Assembly: GCA_036346225.1 (NCBI GenBank)
Contig: JARFIW010001345.1
Coordinates: 620,001 to 684,000 of the forward strand
Direction: 5' to 3'
Source: Platerodrilus igneus
Lineage: Eukaryota; Arthropoda; Insecta; Coleoptera; Lycidae
DNA: 64,000 nucleotides
Part shown: positions 24,746 to 35,799 of the stretch, in pieces
How positions within the stretch are numbered: position 1 is the stretch's first letter
Layout: each line of letters starts with the position of its first letter
The notes under the pieces: generated by a model
Told to the model about the DNA's origin: nothing
Seen by the model: only the letters and a program-made list of their open reading frames with translations
The model's database searches: none
Position numbers and translations under genes: made by a program

Positions 24746-26329
24746 TCCTTGGCCAGAAATTTCACACCTGGTTTCAACATATTAGGCTGACTACAGTGGT
24801 GTATCGGTTGAGTCACCTATATCTTAAACAACATGCTTGAGGTAAATATTGGAAGAGTGCTAGTCTTTATGAACGACTGCTTTGCTGACTTACGTTACTG
24901 TATATTTATTTGTATTATGTAAAGAGTAAAAAAAGTACAAGTGTTTACAAAATTACTGCTTTGCTGGTATACGTAGCGGTTTATTTATTTGTAATATATA
25001 AAAAATAGACGGTTATCTATTTGTATCAAACAATTGATTTGCTAGCTTCGGTAAGCTAATTATATGAGGGTATGCTTTGAACGCCGTTGATTTAAAGGAT
25101 AAACAACTGAGCTAACGTTATTCTTCTGATATAATAAATGTGTAGGTATTTGGTGGTTGTACATACTTTTCTTCCCTTCTGCGAGACTGTTTCGTCGCCC
25201 GTACTGCTGAGTTAGTAAAAAGATTAGGTAAGTTCACCGTAGATATATATGCATGCAGATAAATATAGTATTTTTATTTGTATGTTATATCGTATTTATC
25301 GTTCGTTTCTTTATCTTTGGTGTTTATATATTTTAATATCAGGTTCATAGGTTTCGTTTTGATCTCCCCATCTTCACCTGTGTTACGCGGCCTTCCCTTT
25401 TCTTCCGTTGTCACCTGTGTTCCAGTAACTCGGGTCATCATTCTCGACTCTCGACCGACTCCCATCCTTTTTTTCTAATCTACTTGTTTGGTCCGTACAT
25501 TAGTAATTAACCCGAAATCCGATTATATCTTCCCTTCCTCTCGTTACAGTGTTTTAATTAGTTCCGGGTACTATATGTAAGGCATCCAACTTAGCTTTCT
25601 GTAGTATGCGACCTAGTATGGATGTTCGACTGCGTACTCTTTTATTACTAACGGCTCAGAGATTAGGTTTTATCTTTTCGATTGCAGAGATTTTCTACAA
25701 AATAAAAATATATAATTAACTTACTAAACTCATTATAAAACTTTGTTGGTATTAATTATAGATATTCAACTACTAGTTATTATCGCATGATCTTATGCCA
25801 TGGGTACAATATTTTAGAACATTAAATGTGTTTGTTGACAATTTGCAAAGCGAAATAACAGATGAGTTGTTAATCATTCAGAAAAAAATACAACTATGTA
25901 AGCCATTAGTGGTTCTCCTTTGTAAATTTCCAACAAACACTATTAATATTCCAATATTCGAAGCAAGGGTGCGGCTTAGGAGTTTTGTCACTGCAGGCCT
26001 ATAATGCCCCCTCCCTCTCCCACATATTTAGGCCTTTTCCAACATTTTCAATACACCTAATTCATCTTATATGTATTCGTTTGCATGATTTGCAAGATTA
26101 GACTAATTGGTCATTATAGACTTTACATTTATTTTGGTTTGTAGGTTAATTATTGATTGAATCAACCGTTACACAGTTAAATTTAATTAAATCTTTATTT
26201 GATAAAAACTTATTGGAATAGATATACTATATTTAAATTCTTCAATAACAGCAACACAATTAACTAAACATAACGATACCCATCCGAATAGTTTTTATTT
26301 AAATAATATCTTTCTCAGAATCTTGAAGT
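24746..26329. other. Anonymous DNA, possible LINE scrap
   Basis: The minus strand at about 25470-25350 reads GKGRPRNTGEDGEIKTK when frames are joined, loosely like the extreme C-terminus of some LINE ORF2 proteins. This is too short to assign. The rest shows no gene. The plus frame 25795-26004 is unremarkable. Confidence 0.4.
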
Positions 26330-27460
26330 TGCAAAGTTTTGGGTTATGCCCTTGAAAGAAAGGTTTTTAAAAAATTACTTTCAGTAAACAACACAGCTAG
26401 TGCAATCTCTTTTCTTAGCTTATTATGGATCAAAAAGTTTTTCACCCGTTTTAGGGAAGAAAAACTTTTTTTTCCGCCGCAGTTTGCCACAGATGTCCTC
26501 AGAAGTTGCTAAGTGCAATTTCAACATTTGCAAAAATAGATTCCACATCAGCAGATCTTTATAAACTTTAGTAATCCTTGGGCATCAAATTTCTTTATTC
26601 TACTTAGTGTGTTTCCTTTCTTGTTGGTCTTGTTCTTGTCACTAATACGGGTATTTTTTTAAAACTCTGCTAAGTAGGCGTACTTCATCAAGAAACTCTT
26701 CTTCTATGCCTCTACTATACATTCTCAGCAGTAAATTAGCTCGTTCAGTATGTCATCTCGTTTGATTTCTGTGATGCGCAACAAAAACAAAACTGTGAAT
26801 CTATTTCTGAGTACGTTTATTTTCAGAAATCGAATGTCAACCTCAAAATGCCAATCTTGGCAGAATAATCATTGAGAATAAAACATTGTTCATTGTTTTT
26901 TCCATAATTTGGAAAACTTTTCTTCCTGTATTAAAAAATACAACAATAAAAGATTCCACAGTGCTGTACTATATGTCACTTCTTGACCGGTCAATATTTT
27001 CAGGTTAAAGACGTTCACTTACATTAAAGAGTTTGGTAAGGATATTGTTTCAAATACAGATCATGATTGTCATTTCCAGGCTTGTATGTTTTTGATAATT
27101 GACTTAACTCTGTACTGAACATTTTTGGCCGGATTTTTAAGTTTGCCGCAATAAAGTCATGGTATGATTTATATTAATCCGACTTCGCGTCGACACGGGC
27201 ACTCCATCGGGTTTTGAATGCTTACAGTACAAGACTGTCCTTTCCATTTTATAATTTGCCAGTAAAATTTCCCATTTTTCAGTTACAGTCAAAAAATTAT
27301 AAAGTTGGTTTAAAAGAAAGTAATTTGATTACTGCTATTCTTGGAAGCTGTAGAACCGACAAGTTATAAAGCATAGTTAACACACGAATCATAAATAGCT
27401 AAGGAGCTGGTGCTTTAATTTTCGCTTGGAATCGCATAACATCCAGAATTCTGGTTTATT
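26330..27460 (-). pseudogene. hAT transposase relic (ZMYM1-like type)
   Basis: On the minus strand, in broken frames, a conserved hAT block AFKTRWSARVDAK lies near 27220-27180. The C-terminal dimerisation domain is near 26560-26400: SIFANVEIALSNF, then AAEKKSFSSLKRVKNFL and KEIALAVLF. The order and spacing are those of hAT transposases of the type annotated in insects as zinc finger MYM-type protein 1-like. Many stops and frameshifts separate the blocks, so it is dead. hAT transposases cut and paste elements with 8-bp target duplications; I could not find the termini. It is a separate copy from the plus-strand hAT at 34-35.6 kb. Confidence 0.75.
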
Positions 27461-28051
27461 TCATGGTTTGCTACAAAATAACGCAGTGTGTTATTTATAT
27501 TGCAAAAGCAAAGTAATCATATAACAATGCATTGCTGCACCTCTAGTTTTTCTAGGGTTATTGTAATAGAAGTTCTTCTAATTATTATAGAGTTGGCTGT
27601 GTAAAACACTTCTCAGGAAGAACGTTGGCATCAGAGCTACCCAAGCTGGTCAGAAATGGCTACTCAGTAGGCCTCACGTTTACGGCTACGTCACAGCTAT
27701 CACTGTATTGCAATTGACATTCAGTAAATTTGTTTCTCCTTTTAACTAATGAAGATTCTACTTGGAAATCTTATTTGACAATGAATGCTCACATTTACCA
27801 TCATCCTTAGCTCGTTTTCTAAACTCAGATCCACTCGTTTTTTATACCTTGTTTTAATTACTACCTTGTTTGGTTTAATCACATTGCTAAGTTTAGCAAA
27901 GTAAGTACAAATTCCAAGACACAAATCACTACTATACCTGTAGCAAACATCGTGTACCGTGTAAGCAACGAACTTACCGGGTGGTAACTGGTGACGCACT
28001 GGTTCCGACTACAACTAAGCGTGGGTGATTACGTCTATGCAGGAAGCACAT
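27461..28051. other. Spacer between hAT relic and inverted-repeat element
   Basis: A minus frame at 27742-27999 (85 codons) has no recognised motif. Nothing else is seen here. Confidence 0.5.
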
Positions 28052-28215
28052 TTAGTCCAGTCATTGAAGCTGAAAATAATCGATTACCTCCAAATTCTTT
28101 GTATAAGAACCCATTTGGATGAAAATTTGACACAAGGCCTATCTTACTCTCAAGTTCAAAAGTGACATGAACCTGATTGCCGCTTTTAGTTTTTTAGAGG
28201 TGAAAACTACCCCTT
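28052..28215 (+). repeat. Left terminal inverted repeat of the 2-kb element
   Basis: Begins with the exact 20-bp terminus and shares further blocks, with indels, with the reverse complement of 29885-30030. The best preserved inner block is tgattgccgctttt near 28174. Confidence 0.65.
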
Positions 28216-28769
28216 AGCGAAAAAAATTCCAAAATCAAGGTTCAAGCGTTATATTGATAAAAATATACTTTAAACATGAATATTTAATATCACTATATGG
28301 AAAATGGTAAATGTTATTTTTAAATTTTTCAACCCTCAAACACCAGCCCTATACTCGAAATATTATTTAAAATATTTTTTTGACAGTTTTATATTTTGAA
28401 TGCATTTAATTATAATGAAAGATGGATAAGTGCTCGTGGAAAACTTTTTTATTGCAGTCACTTTTCAACCCTAAAAAATTGATTAAAAGTTGCTTATTAA
28501 TAGTTTGTAATACTTTAGTTATACAATCGATCAAACTAAAAATTCCCTTATTATCTATTAAATAATTTTTCACTATCTCAATTTTTCAACTTCTGAAAAC
28601 CACCCCTATACCAAAATTGATGACAAAAACTTATTGAATTATTTAAAAAAAGTTTCTTGACTGCATTTTATTTAAAATAAATTTTATATAAATATTATTC
28701 AAAAGCAATTTTTTTATTTATTTTACATCAATTCTTTAACAACCATTTTCCACATCTGAGCCTCCTCAG

Positions 28770-29740
28770 TTTATTACCTCTTCTTCCATTAGTGGTTGCC
28801 AATTCTGGCAGTTGTCTCCGCTGCATGTACCACAAGTTGAATTACAAAATAAACCAACTTTTTGGCAACCACAAGCAGCACCGCATCTTCTTTTGCAACT
28901 GCAAAAAATCATTTTTAATAGTTATTGAGGTGCAGGTAAAAATTCAGTTTTTACTGGATTTAAACCATTTTCATTTTCAGTCCATCCCCAATCAGTCAGA
29001 TGAATATTTTTGTTTCAAAGCTAGATCTGTGTTTGCAAGTAAACCCTTTTTATGTGTTCATTAAGGGCACCAATTGTTGGAACCAGAGATGCAAATTTTG
29101 CAACACTATTTTTCGTCATAGCCTTAATGATATGCTGATAAATTATCGATGGCATTCAATTTATTTATCTGTAGGTTTTTAGTTTGACCGTAAATAAATA
29201 TAGTGCAATATCTACAAGCTTCCGAAATATTTTCCAAATCAGATGTACTGCTATAAAAAACTTCTGCCATATTTCTTATACCTTGCCTTTTTTCTAAATG
29301 TTCTATACATTTTTTTCCCTTTATTGTAGAACGCTGATGTTGAATCGCAGCCAGTAAAACAATGAGAGAAAAGAATCAATTTTGAGCTGTTTAGATAATC
29401 CGTTTCGAGGCTTCTAGACGAATATACTACGGATTGGACATTTTGTTTACTTGATTTTAAGAAATAAATTTCGTCGTGATTCATAGCCCTTGCATTCAAA
29501 ATTACTAAAATGTCAACGTCTTCTGCCACGATAACTTTTTTTAATTAGGTGTTATCCTAAATAGATGTCTCTACGATTAATTCATCAGCTTTGCCTGTTC
29601 TTTGGCAACATTTAATTGATTTTTCTTCTAGTTCTTTTATCAGATATGATATAAATCGATTTTTGTTTTTATAATTTGACAAAAAATTTTCCTGAGTAAC
29701 AATTACTAGCATATCTTTTGTAAATTAATATTCCTTGGAA
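28770..29740 (-). pseudogene. Uncharacterised repeat-associated ORF: PIN/FEN-like core and cysteine-rich tail
   Basis: Reading leftwards from 29740: TQENFLSNYKNKNRFISYLI, then KADELIVETSI, then VAEDVDILVILNARAM (start of the frame 29529-29251), then EIYFLKSSKQNV and LILFSHCFTGCDSTSAFYNK. Further on, in broken frames, come HIKRVYLQTQ and TDWGWTENENGLNPVKTEF. Near 28910-28790 there is a cysteine-rich tail, CSCKRRCGAACGCQKVGLFC, followed by CGTCSGDNC. The two acidic blocks (ADELIV, EDVDILV) resemble the metal-binding core of PIN/FEN-type nucleases, and the tail resembles CXC/tesmin domains; both are resemblances, not proven. I recognise the block order as that of an unnamed ORF common in arthropod genomes. 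Several stops, so dead. Confidence 0.6.
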
Positions 29741-29884
29741 CATAGGTCTAATTTTTCAACCGCCAATAACTCAAGAAGTATTGACTTTTGAAAAATTTTT
29801 ATCCCAAACAGGCCCCCTAAAATTAGCCAATCTATCGATTTCTGCAGTTATTTTGAATAAAATATTTCCCACCCCCGAGAAGAG

Positions 29885-30030
29885 GTGGCATCCACACCTA
29901 GGGTGAAAGCGGCAATCGGCGGTATGTCACTGATGTTAGTTGACACATTCTCTAGCTTTTTACCAAATTTCAAGTCAATCGGTTTTTATACAAAGATTTC
30001 GGAGGGGTAAAGCTTCAATGACTGGACTAA
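29885..30030 (-). repeat. Right terminal inverted repeat of the 2-kb element
   Basis: Reverse complement of the left arm: exact for the outer 20 bp (30011-30030) and then about 65-75% by eye, ending with agcggcaatcggcggtatgt at the inner side. Confidence 0.65.
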
Positions 30031-32374
30031 TTGTAAGGAAATTGCACTTCTGTCAGTGAGCGTTCTCTATGGACGTAGACATTCCATAACATATAGTGAA
30101 ATTTCAGTTGCATCAAAATCGAGGAATAAGCATGTGCAATAAATGCTGATTGAAATTCGTATTCACAATTCAAGTTGTACTATTGCTGTGCTGGTGAAGT
30201 AATATAGACGGCATTCTTCATTAACACTTACAACTGTACAGAATTTAAACAATGTTACTAAAATGAGAACAATTCGATTGCATTAACTAAATAACCAAAA
30301 CCAAATAATCAAAACTAAAAATTTTGAAGGTGAACAAAGTATTCTATTAAAAGAAAATTCCAATACATTTATGTTATTCCACATCATTGCCTTAAATTAT
30401 ATAGAACAGGGTTTAAACCTAATTTAAAAGGTCATATTCCTCTAATGTGAAAGAAAATTGGTTTCCCTGTCGAAGAAAAAAAGTATAAAGATATTTCTGT
30501 ATTAAAGGTAAAAGAAGACAATCAGAAATTGAATAAACATAGGGACCATGACAGTGATTAATTGATCTCACTTCTGGTAATTTAATTAACTATTACTCTT
30601 TATCCATTGGCTTTTCCTGTTTTTAAGGTGACGTTGATATATTACGCTGCGATTAAATGTTCATTTCGTAGTTTAAGGGAATGACGATTTGTATTTAAGC
30701 AACTCAGTTTAGAACCGCGATTTTCAACAGACGGGAGAACTTCTTAAACGCACTTATTGCAAAGTCTGTTAAGAATTTCCAAGTATGCAGCGTAAGGTGC
30801 TTAAAAAACTTGTCTTCGGTATGTAAAGCGTAACTTACATTTTTGTGAAACGCCTTTTTGTAATCTTCCTGGTGCTTAACAATATTTCTGAACATGTTAA
30901 ATCATACTTTGGCTTTCCGATCTTAAAAGGCCTTAGGAATATAATTCATTTTCATTTTTGTGGGCACATTAAGTACACCAGTCACGGGAGTTTTTTGACA
31001 AATAGCTGCACGATCAATACCAAAATTTGAACATAGTAAGAGATGGAAATTTTATATATTACATTACAAGAAATATTGCAAATTATTGTTTTGTCGTCGG
31101 TGGCAAAACATTTAGAATCTAAGTTGCTTAGATTTTTTCTAAATTATCATGAGTAGATAACCCAATCGTTACGGAGTACTTTATTAAAATTGGTAGTCAC
31201 ATTACTCTCGATTTGTGCGAAAGTTTCATCCAGCTAAGCGATTGTATCTACATATGGCTAAGTCAATGCTTTATTGCCAATCAATTGATACCACTGTTAC
31301 CAAGCAGATAAAGACCTCAACCCATATCACCTCATTACTCTCGCTGAAAAAAGATCATTGTAAAATGTACTACAATTTGTGGCTTTATATGAGTTTTGTA
31401 TTAAAGTATTATATGACTAATCAACATATGCTATAGCAATTTTTCGGCTAAAAGTGTAATAAAATTTTCGATATTTTAGGTGGTAACATTTCATATATTA
31501 ACATTGTAATATTTAAGATACTAGTTACTATTACAATTTCAACTAATAAAATTTGATAGGACTTGTAGTAATAATTCCCAAATTTATTATAACAGGTTTC
31601 ACGCAAGTAGTTGCAATTTATATTTCAGTTGGCGATCATTACAATCTTAAATTGTAATCACAAACATTTGATACTACAATCTATACCATTTTATACTATA
31701 ATTTCAACTATTTTAAATAGTACTCCCTACAATCCAAAATTGTAAATTCTACAAATTGCAGTCTTTACCATTTTATATTGTAACTATAAGAAATTGAAGC
31801 ACGCACAAAGAAAGAACTGCTTGTTTCAACAAAATATCATTTCAGTAAAACAGATATAAATGTCACATAGCCACAAAAATATTATCCCAACAAGACATTT
31901 AGTTCACGAAGGTCATCCCCTCTTTAAAATAACTAAATGCTTTTGTGAACTTGAACGATTTGCTTCTAAACAGGGAAACTATTTGACTGACAGCAGTTTC
32001 TATACAAATTTCAACATTACTTGACATTTTAACAAATTACTTATTCGAATTATTGATACCACTACTTATATAATTCCAAATAAATCATTTTGTGTAAATA
32101 AAGTATATAATGCAAACAAGGTAGTCGTCCATATTTGCGCTTTGCTTTTGAATAATTCCGATGCAGATTATGGTATTGCTGTCCACTGTTGCTGATATAA
32201 ATCTTAAGTTTTTCATTTTATTTAAACTGAATTTCATCTACAGAAATCATAATCTTTAACAATAAAACTATAAAGGCGGTTTCTACTTACTTCAAGGATC
32301 TTGTATTAAATTGTATAAACGAACATTATTTTAATAACATTCTTGAATATTAGTGGTTCCGTTGCTGTTAGAAT
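30031..32374. other. AT-rich DNA, no gene
   Basis: Only short frames. At 31630-31800 short blocks repeat imperfectly (tataccattttatactataa and tttaccattttatattgtaa, about 85 bp apart), suggesting a decayed tandem repeat. Confidence 0.5.
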
Positions 32375-33275
32375 AATGCAGTTCCTGTCGTTTTGATTAC
32401 CACCGTATAATTTGAGTATGGACCGCTGCACTTGCGGCCACGTCGACAATGCTCTAGCTAAAGGTCCTACATTGAGTGTAAACGCAAATAATTACGTGCT
32501 TCATACTAATCTGACTTTAGAATTAATTAATCGTTAAATATAATTTACAAACTAAAACTAAAGTTAGTGTTTAAATAATGGTACCCATCGCGTTAACTTT
32601 AAAGCGTGTCTAATCAACATTACACTAGCAAAAAGTAAGGGGGGAGGGATGCGTAATACCGGATAGCAGCCGCCGGCTATGCTTACTGGTACGACTAGAA
32701 TGGTCGACTTAAATCTATTCAAATCTATCTAAATTAGTATTTACTAATGGATAATAAATTTACAACATCGTCCACCCTCGTCTAAGGAATTTATTATAGC
32801 TTCAGCCTAAACTCGTCCAAAACGTTATCTATCGTTCCTTAACTAATTTTAATCTTCCATTCTATAGATAATACGACAAAAATCCGGCAAGGCGCCAAGC
32901 AAAACAAATCAAGCGACAGAATAATAAAATATACAAATGTACAATATATGTACAAAAGGTAAATATATAAATATCTAAATACAACATGTAAGCATATAAC
33001 AGCGCATAGAGTAACAAAGAAGCATGCCTCAAATTATCAGGTGCATTCGCATAACCATTATGTCGGCTAGCCACGTTACACTAAAACGTGCTCGTTCACA
33101 ATTAACTGTAAAATTTACTTATTAATACAAATCAATGCTTATGCGAGTACAGTGCCACAATATTTCTAAATACCTCGAATATAAATTTCTCCTGATTCCG
33201 AAGATCTAGTCGTCTACTTACAGCTAATTATCTCTTACTGCTGAGAGAAGATAGGTATGTACTGTTAAAGTCCTT
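32375..33275 (-). repeat. Dispersed repeat R2, copy B (inverted)
   Basis: Reverse complement of copy A over about 0.9 kb: gcagtaagagataat near 33240, gaacgagcacgttttagtgt near 33090, acctgataatttgaggcatg near 33045, gacgatgttgtaaattt near 32770 and gacgtggccgcaagtgcagc near 32440. Copies A and B are the longest of the three and begin at the same place, which helps to define the 5' boundary. Confidence 0.75.
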
Positions 33276-33961
33276 CAAGTTGTGCTGAAAGTGCATAATG
33301 TTAAGATATTTACCAACACAATAGTAGTTATAATATTATTAGAGCTTAAACAACGTTAAACGTACTGTATTCACAGCGTAGGTCTTATATAATTATAAGT
33401 AAATGAAAATAAACTATTCGAAGCGCACATCTTGAACGAATTGAATATGACAACTATCAAACATCAATTCAAACAGTTCGCCAACTTTCACTGATAGATT
33501 TAAGTAATACGCTTGCCCGGAGCTCTACTACAAAATCGTTTTGTTGATTATTACTATATGGTATGGTAAAATTTCATACTGCGCTGCAAATTTTACCACT
33601 AAATGTGTTTAATGTTACAATACCTGTTTTAAACATGTATTATTAAACTTAACATTTTAAAAATTCATACTAACGTAGTTAACATTACCAGAATGTTTTT
33701 TTCCGTTCAAGGATGCAAATAATAAAGAAAGCAGTAAAGTAAGTAAAGAAAATCACCTAAACCCAATACCGTAGCAAAACAGAGAAAAGAGTAGAATAGA
33801 AATTTAAAAAAATTAGATTTCAGGCTGGCTCAAAATATCGCAGAGTTGTGTGTGCCATCCAGAAAGAAAAATATAAAACCTCAGTAAGCAGATTCATTAA
33901 AAACCTTTAGTTATAAACATACAGTTCGAAAAACGAATATTTACAAAAGCAAAAAACGCAC

Positions 33962-33962
<1 letters not shown>
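33276..33962. other. AT-rich spacer
   Basis: No recognisable gene or repeat. Confidence 0.5.

Positions 33963-34050
<88 letters not shown>
33963..34050. repeat. (TA)n microsatellite
   Basis: About 85 bp of TA with one TT interruption near 34015. It directly abuts gggtgagttttagtgtgg, which may be the truncated end of an unidentified element, just upstream of the hAT relic. Confidence 0.95.
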
Positions 34051-34053
<3 letters not shown>

Positions 34054-34129
34054 GAGTTTTAGTGTGGCAACGGTCGATAACTCCGTTATTATAAAAGCTA
34101 CGTAAACCAAATTTGGAGGCATATTAGGC

Positions 34130-35632
34130 ATGCATAAAGTGCACATGACAGAAAGTCATTCTTTGCGTAACGTTCAGACAGTTCTTTTAAAAGCGTGCTT
34201 TAATAATTGGAAAAAGGGAATACATTCAATAGAGCAGCACGCTAAAGGAGCATTCCATCGAGAGTCTGTAGATATAATTTTCAACCGAGAACAAGGGGTA
34301 TCGGTCCATGTGCAAATCAACAAACAGTTTAAAAAAGAACAAGCACAAGCTAGTGAAGCTATGTTTGTAGTTATAAGTTCTCTGCGATATTTAGGTCGCG
34401 CCAGAAGTGCTATAAGAGGTCATAGATCGGGAGATGGTAACTTGGGGTGCTTATTAGAGGAGCGGCAGCTGGAAGCACAAGTTTTAAGAAACTGTTTAAG
34501 TAAGCGAAACAATTGGATAAGCACCGATATGCAAAAAGAAGTTTTGCAAATAATGGCTCATTCCGTAAGTTATGTATCCCCCAATTTACCTATATATATT
34601 GAATAATAGAGTCTAATAGGAATTATTAGAAATTGTTAAATAAATTATAAGTCAATTGCAACAATGTAATACAAGTATAAACCAGACAGGTTATTAACAG
34701 TTCATGAAAACGGATATGCAACTTTGTATCCGGGACGATAGTGATATTGCAGGTGGCAGATCACAGACGGTTAACATACCGCAATTACCTAGAAATAAGA
34801 ATGTTACAATGTAATAAAGTGTAGAATTAAGAGTAAAGCAGACATGAGATCTGCAAGTTTTCACAGCCATGTGAGGGGGCAAGATATTATAAAAATTCCG
34901 GGAGCTCGAGGCCCGGAAGTCAGTCTGAGTATTAGAGCTTTTGCATTGTTGTTTACCTAGGCTACTCGCCATAATATTAGTACGATTAATTAATTATTTT
35001 GGTTTAAAAAAAAGAACAAGTTGTCAAAATTCCACATTGATTTCTGTTTAAAATAAATAAATTTGTTAAGTTTTGGAAACGTTTTTTAAAAACATCGCTC
35101 CAGAGTCCCGAACCTTAACTCGTATTACGTGAAATAATGAGTATAGTTAATGGTTCCTTATTTTATGGTTTAATTGTCGACTCTACAAGCGACATCGCTG
35201 GATGTGAACAATTTACTTTACATATTCGTTATTTATGTACAGATACATTAGAGGTTGCAGAAAAATTTATAGGTATGTATAACAGTCTCTCATCAACAGC
35301 TGAGGTTTTCCGCAACGCCATTAAGGACGTTTTTGTCAGAATGAATTTCGGTATGATGAAGTTAAGAGGTCATTGTTTCGATGTGGCAGCAAACATGGCT
35401 GGTCGTTTAAATGGCGTACAAAAAAGAATTTCATCAGCAGAACGGGCTTTTAGCCAATTGCGTAGAGTGAAAACGTATCTTAGAAACACAATGTCACCAG
35501 AAAGACTTGCCACCTTCCAATATTAGCAGTACATAAAGAAAAAACAGTTGCACTTGATTTGAAAACCGTCCTAAAAGAATTTGTAAGCCGTACGTCTGAA
35601 CGGAAAAACATTTTTGGATTGATTTAATTGTA
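34130..35632 (+). pseudogene. hAT transposase relic, internally deleted and split by an insertion
   Basis: The first part (34130-34567) reads ACFNNWKKGIHSIEQHAKGA, then SLRYLGRARSAIRGH and ends LQIMAHSV. The second (35125-35526) reads LREIMSIVNGSLFYGLIVDS, then DIAGCEQFTLHIRYL, RGHCFDVAANMAGRLNGVQK, and runs straight into SSAERAFSQLRRVKTYLRNT. The blocks are the DUF4371 region and the C-terminal dimerisation domain of ZMYM1-like hAT transposases. A block of perhaps 200-300 residues that normally separates GVQK from SAERAFS is missing, yet the junction is in frame. A frameshift near 35520 follows; the last readable piece is KEKTVALDLKTVLKEF. The N-terminal zinc finger is absent. The two halves rejoin in frame if 34568-35124 is removed. 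Confidence 0.85.
34568..35120. mobile_element. 553-bp insertion in the hAT relic, flanked by CGTA
   Basis: CGTA at 34564-34567 is repeated at 35121-35124. Taking out the insert and one CGTA restores the reading frame (codons cat tcc gta then tta cgt gaa). The insert starts AGTTATGTATC and its reverse-complemented end reads AGTTAAGGTTC, an imperfect inverted pair. It has no ORF of note. A small non-autonomous DNA transposon with a 4-bp target duplication fits best. An alternative, an intron, is less likely: gtaagt is present at the left, but no AG acceptor fits the right. Confidence 0.65.
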
Positions 35633-35799
35633 TAAGAATTGAAATCAGTTTTTTATATTTTGTAAAATCTTGTTTTTTCATGTAGTTCTTCCGGTTAGTA
35701 GAAATATTACTAAACATTATTATTATTTTCACAATATTTGTTTTAACATAAGGCAAGGTTTTTGCCCCCCACTCAGAAAAGGTTCCGACGACACTGGTT

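Larger units (their letters stand above)
28052..30030 (-). mobile_element. 2-kb inverted-repeat element carrying a PIN-like/CXC ORF relic
   Basis: The outermost 20 bp, TTAGTCCAGTCATTGAAGCT (28052-28071), recurs exactly as its reverse complement at 30011-30030. Inside, weaker inverted similarity extends about 160 bp on each side (ctttgtataag/aaaacc, atttgg, gtgacat, gattgccgctttt). The single recognisable coding relic lies between the arms on the minus strand, consistent with a DNA transposon or a captured gene. I found no target-site duplication and no classical transposase, so how it moved is unknown. Confidence 0.65.

Noticed and set aside
34050..34130. gggtgagttttagtg after the (TA)n as the true hAT 5' terminus
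   Set aside because: No matching inverted terminus or 8-bp duplication is visible downstream of 35632.
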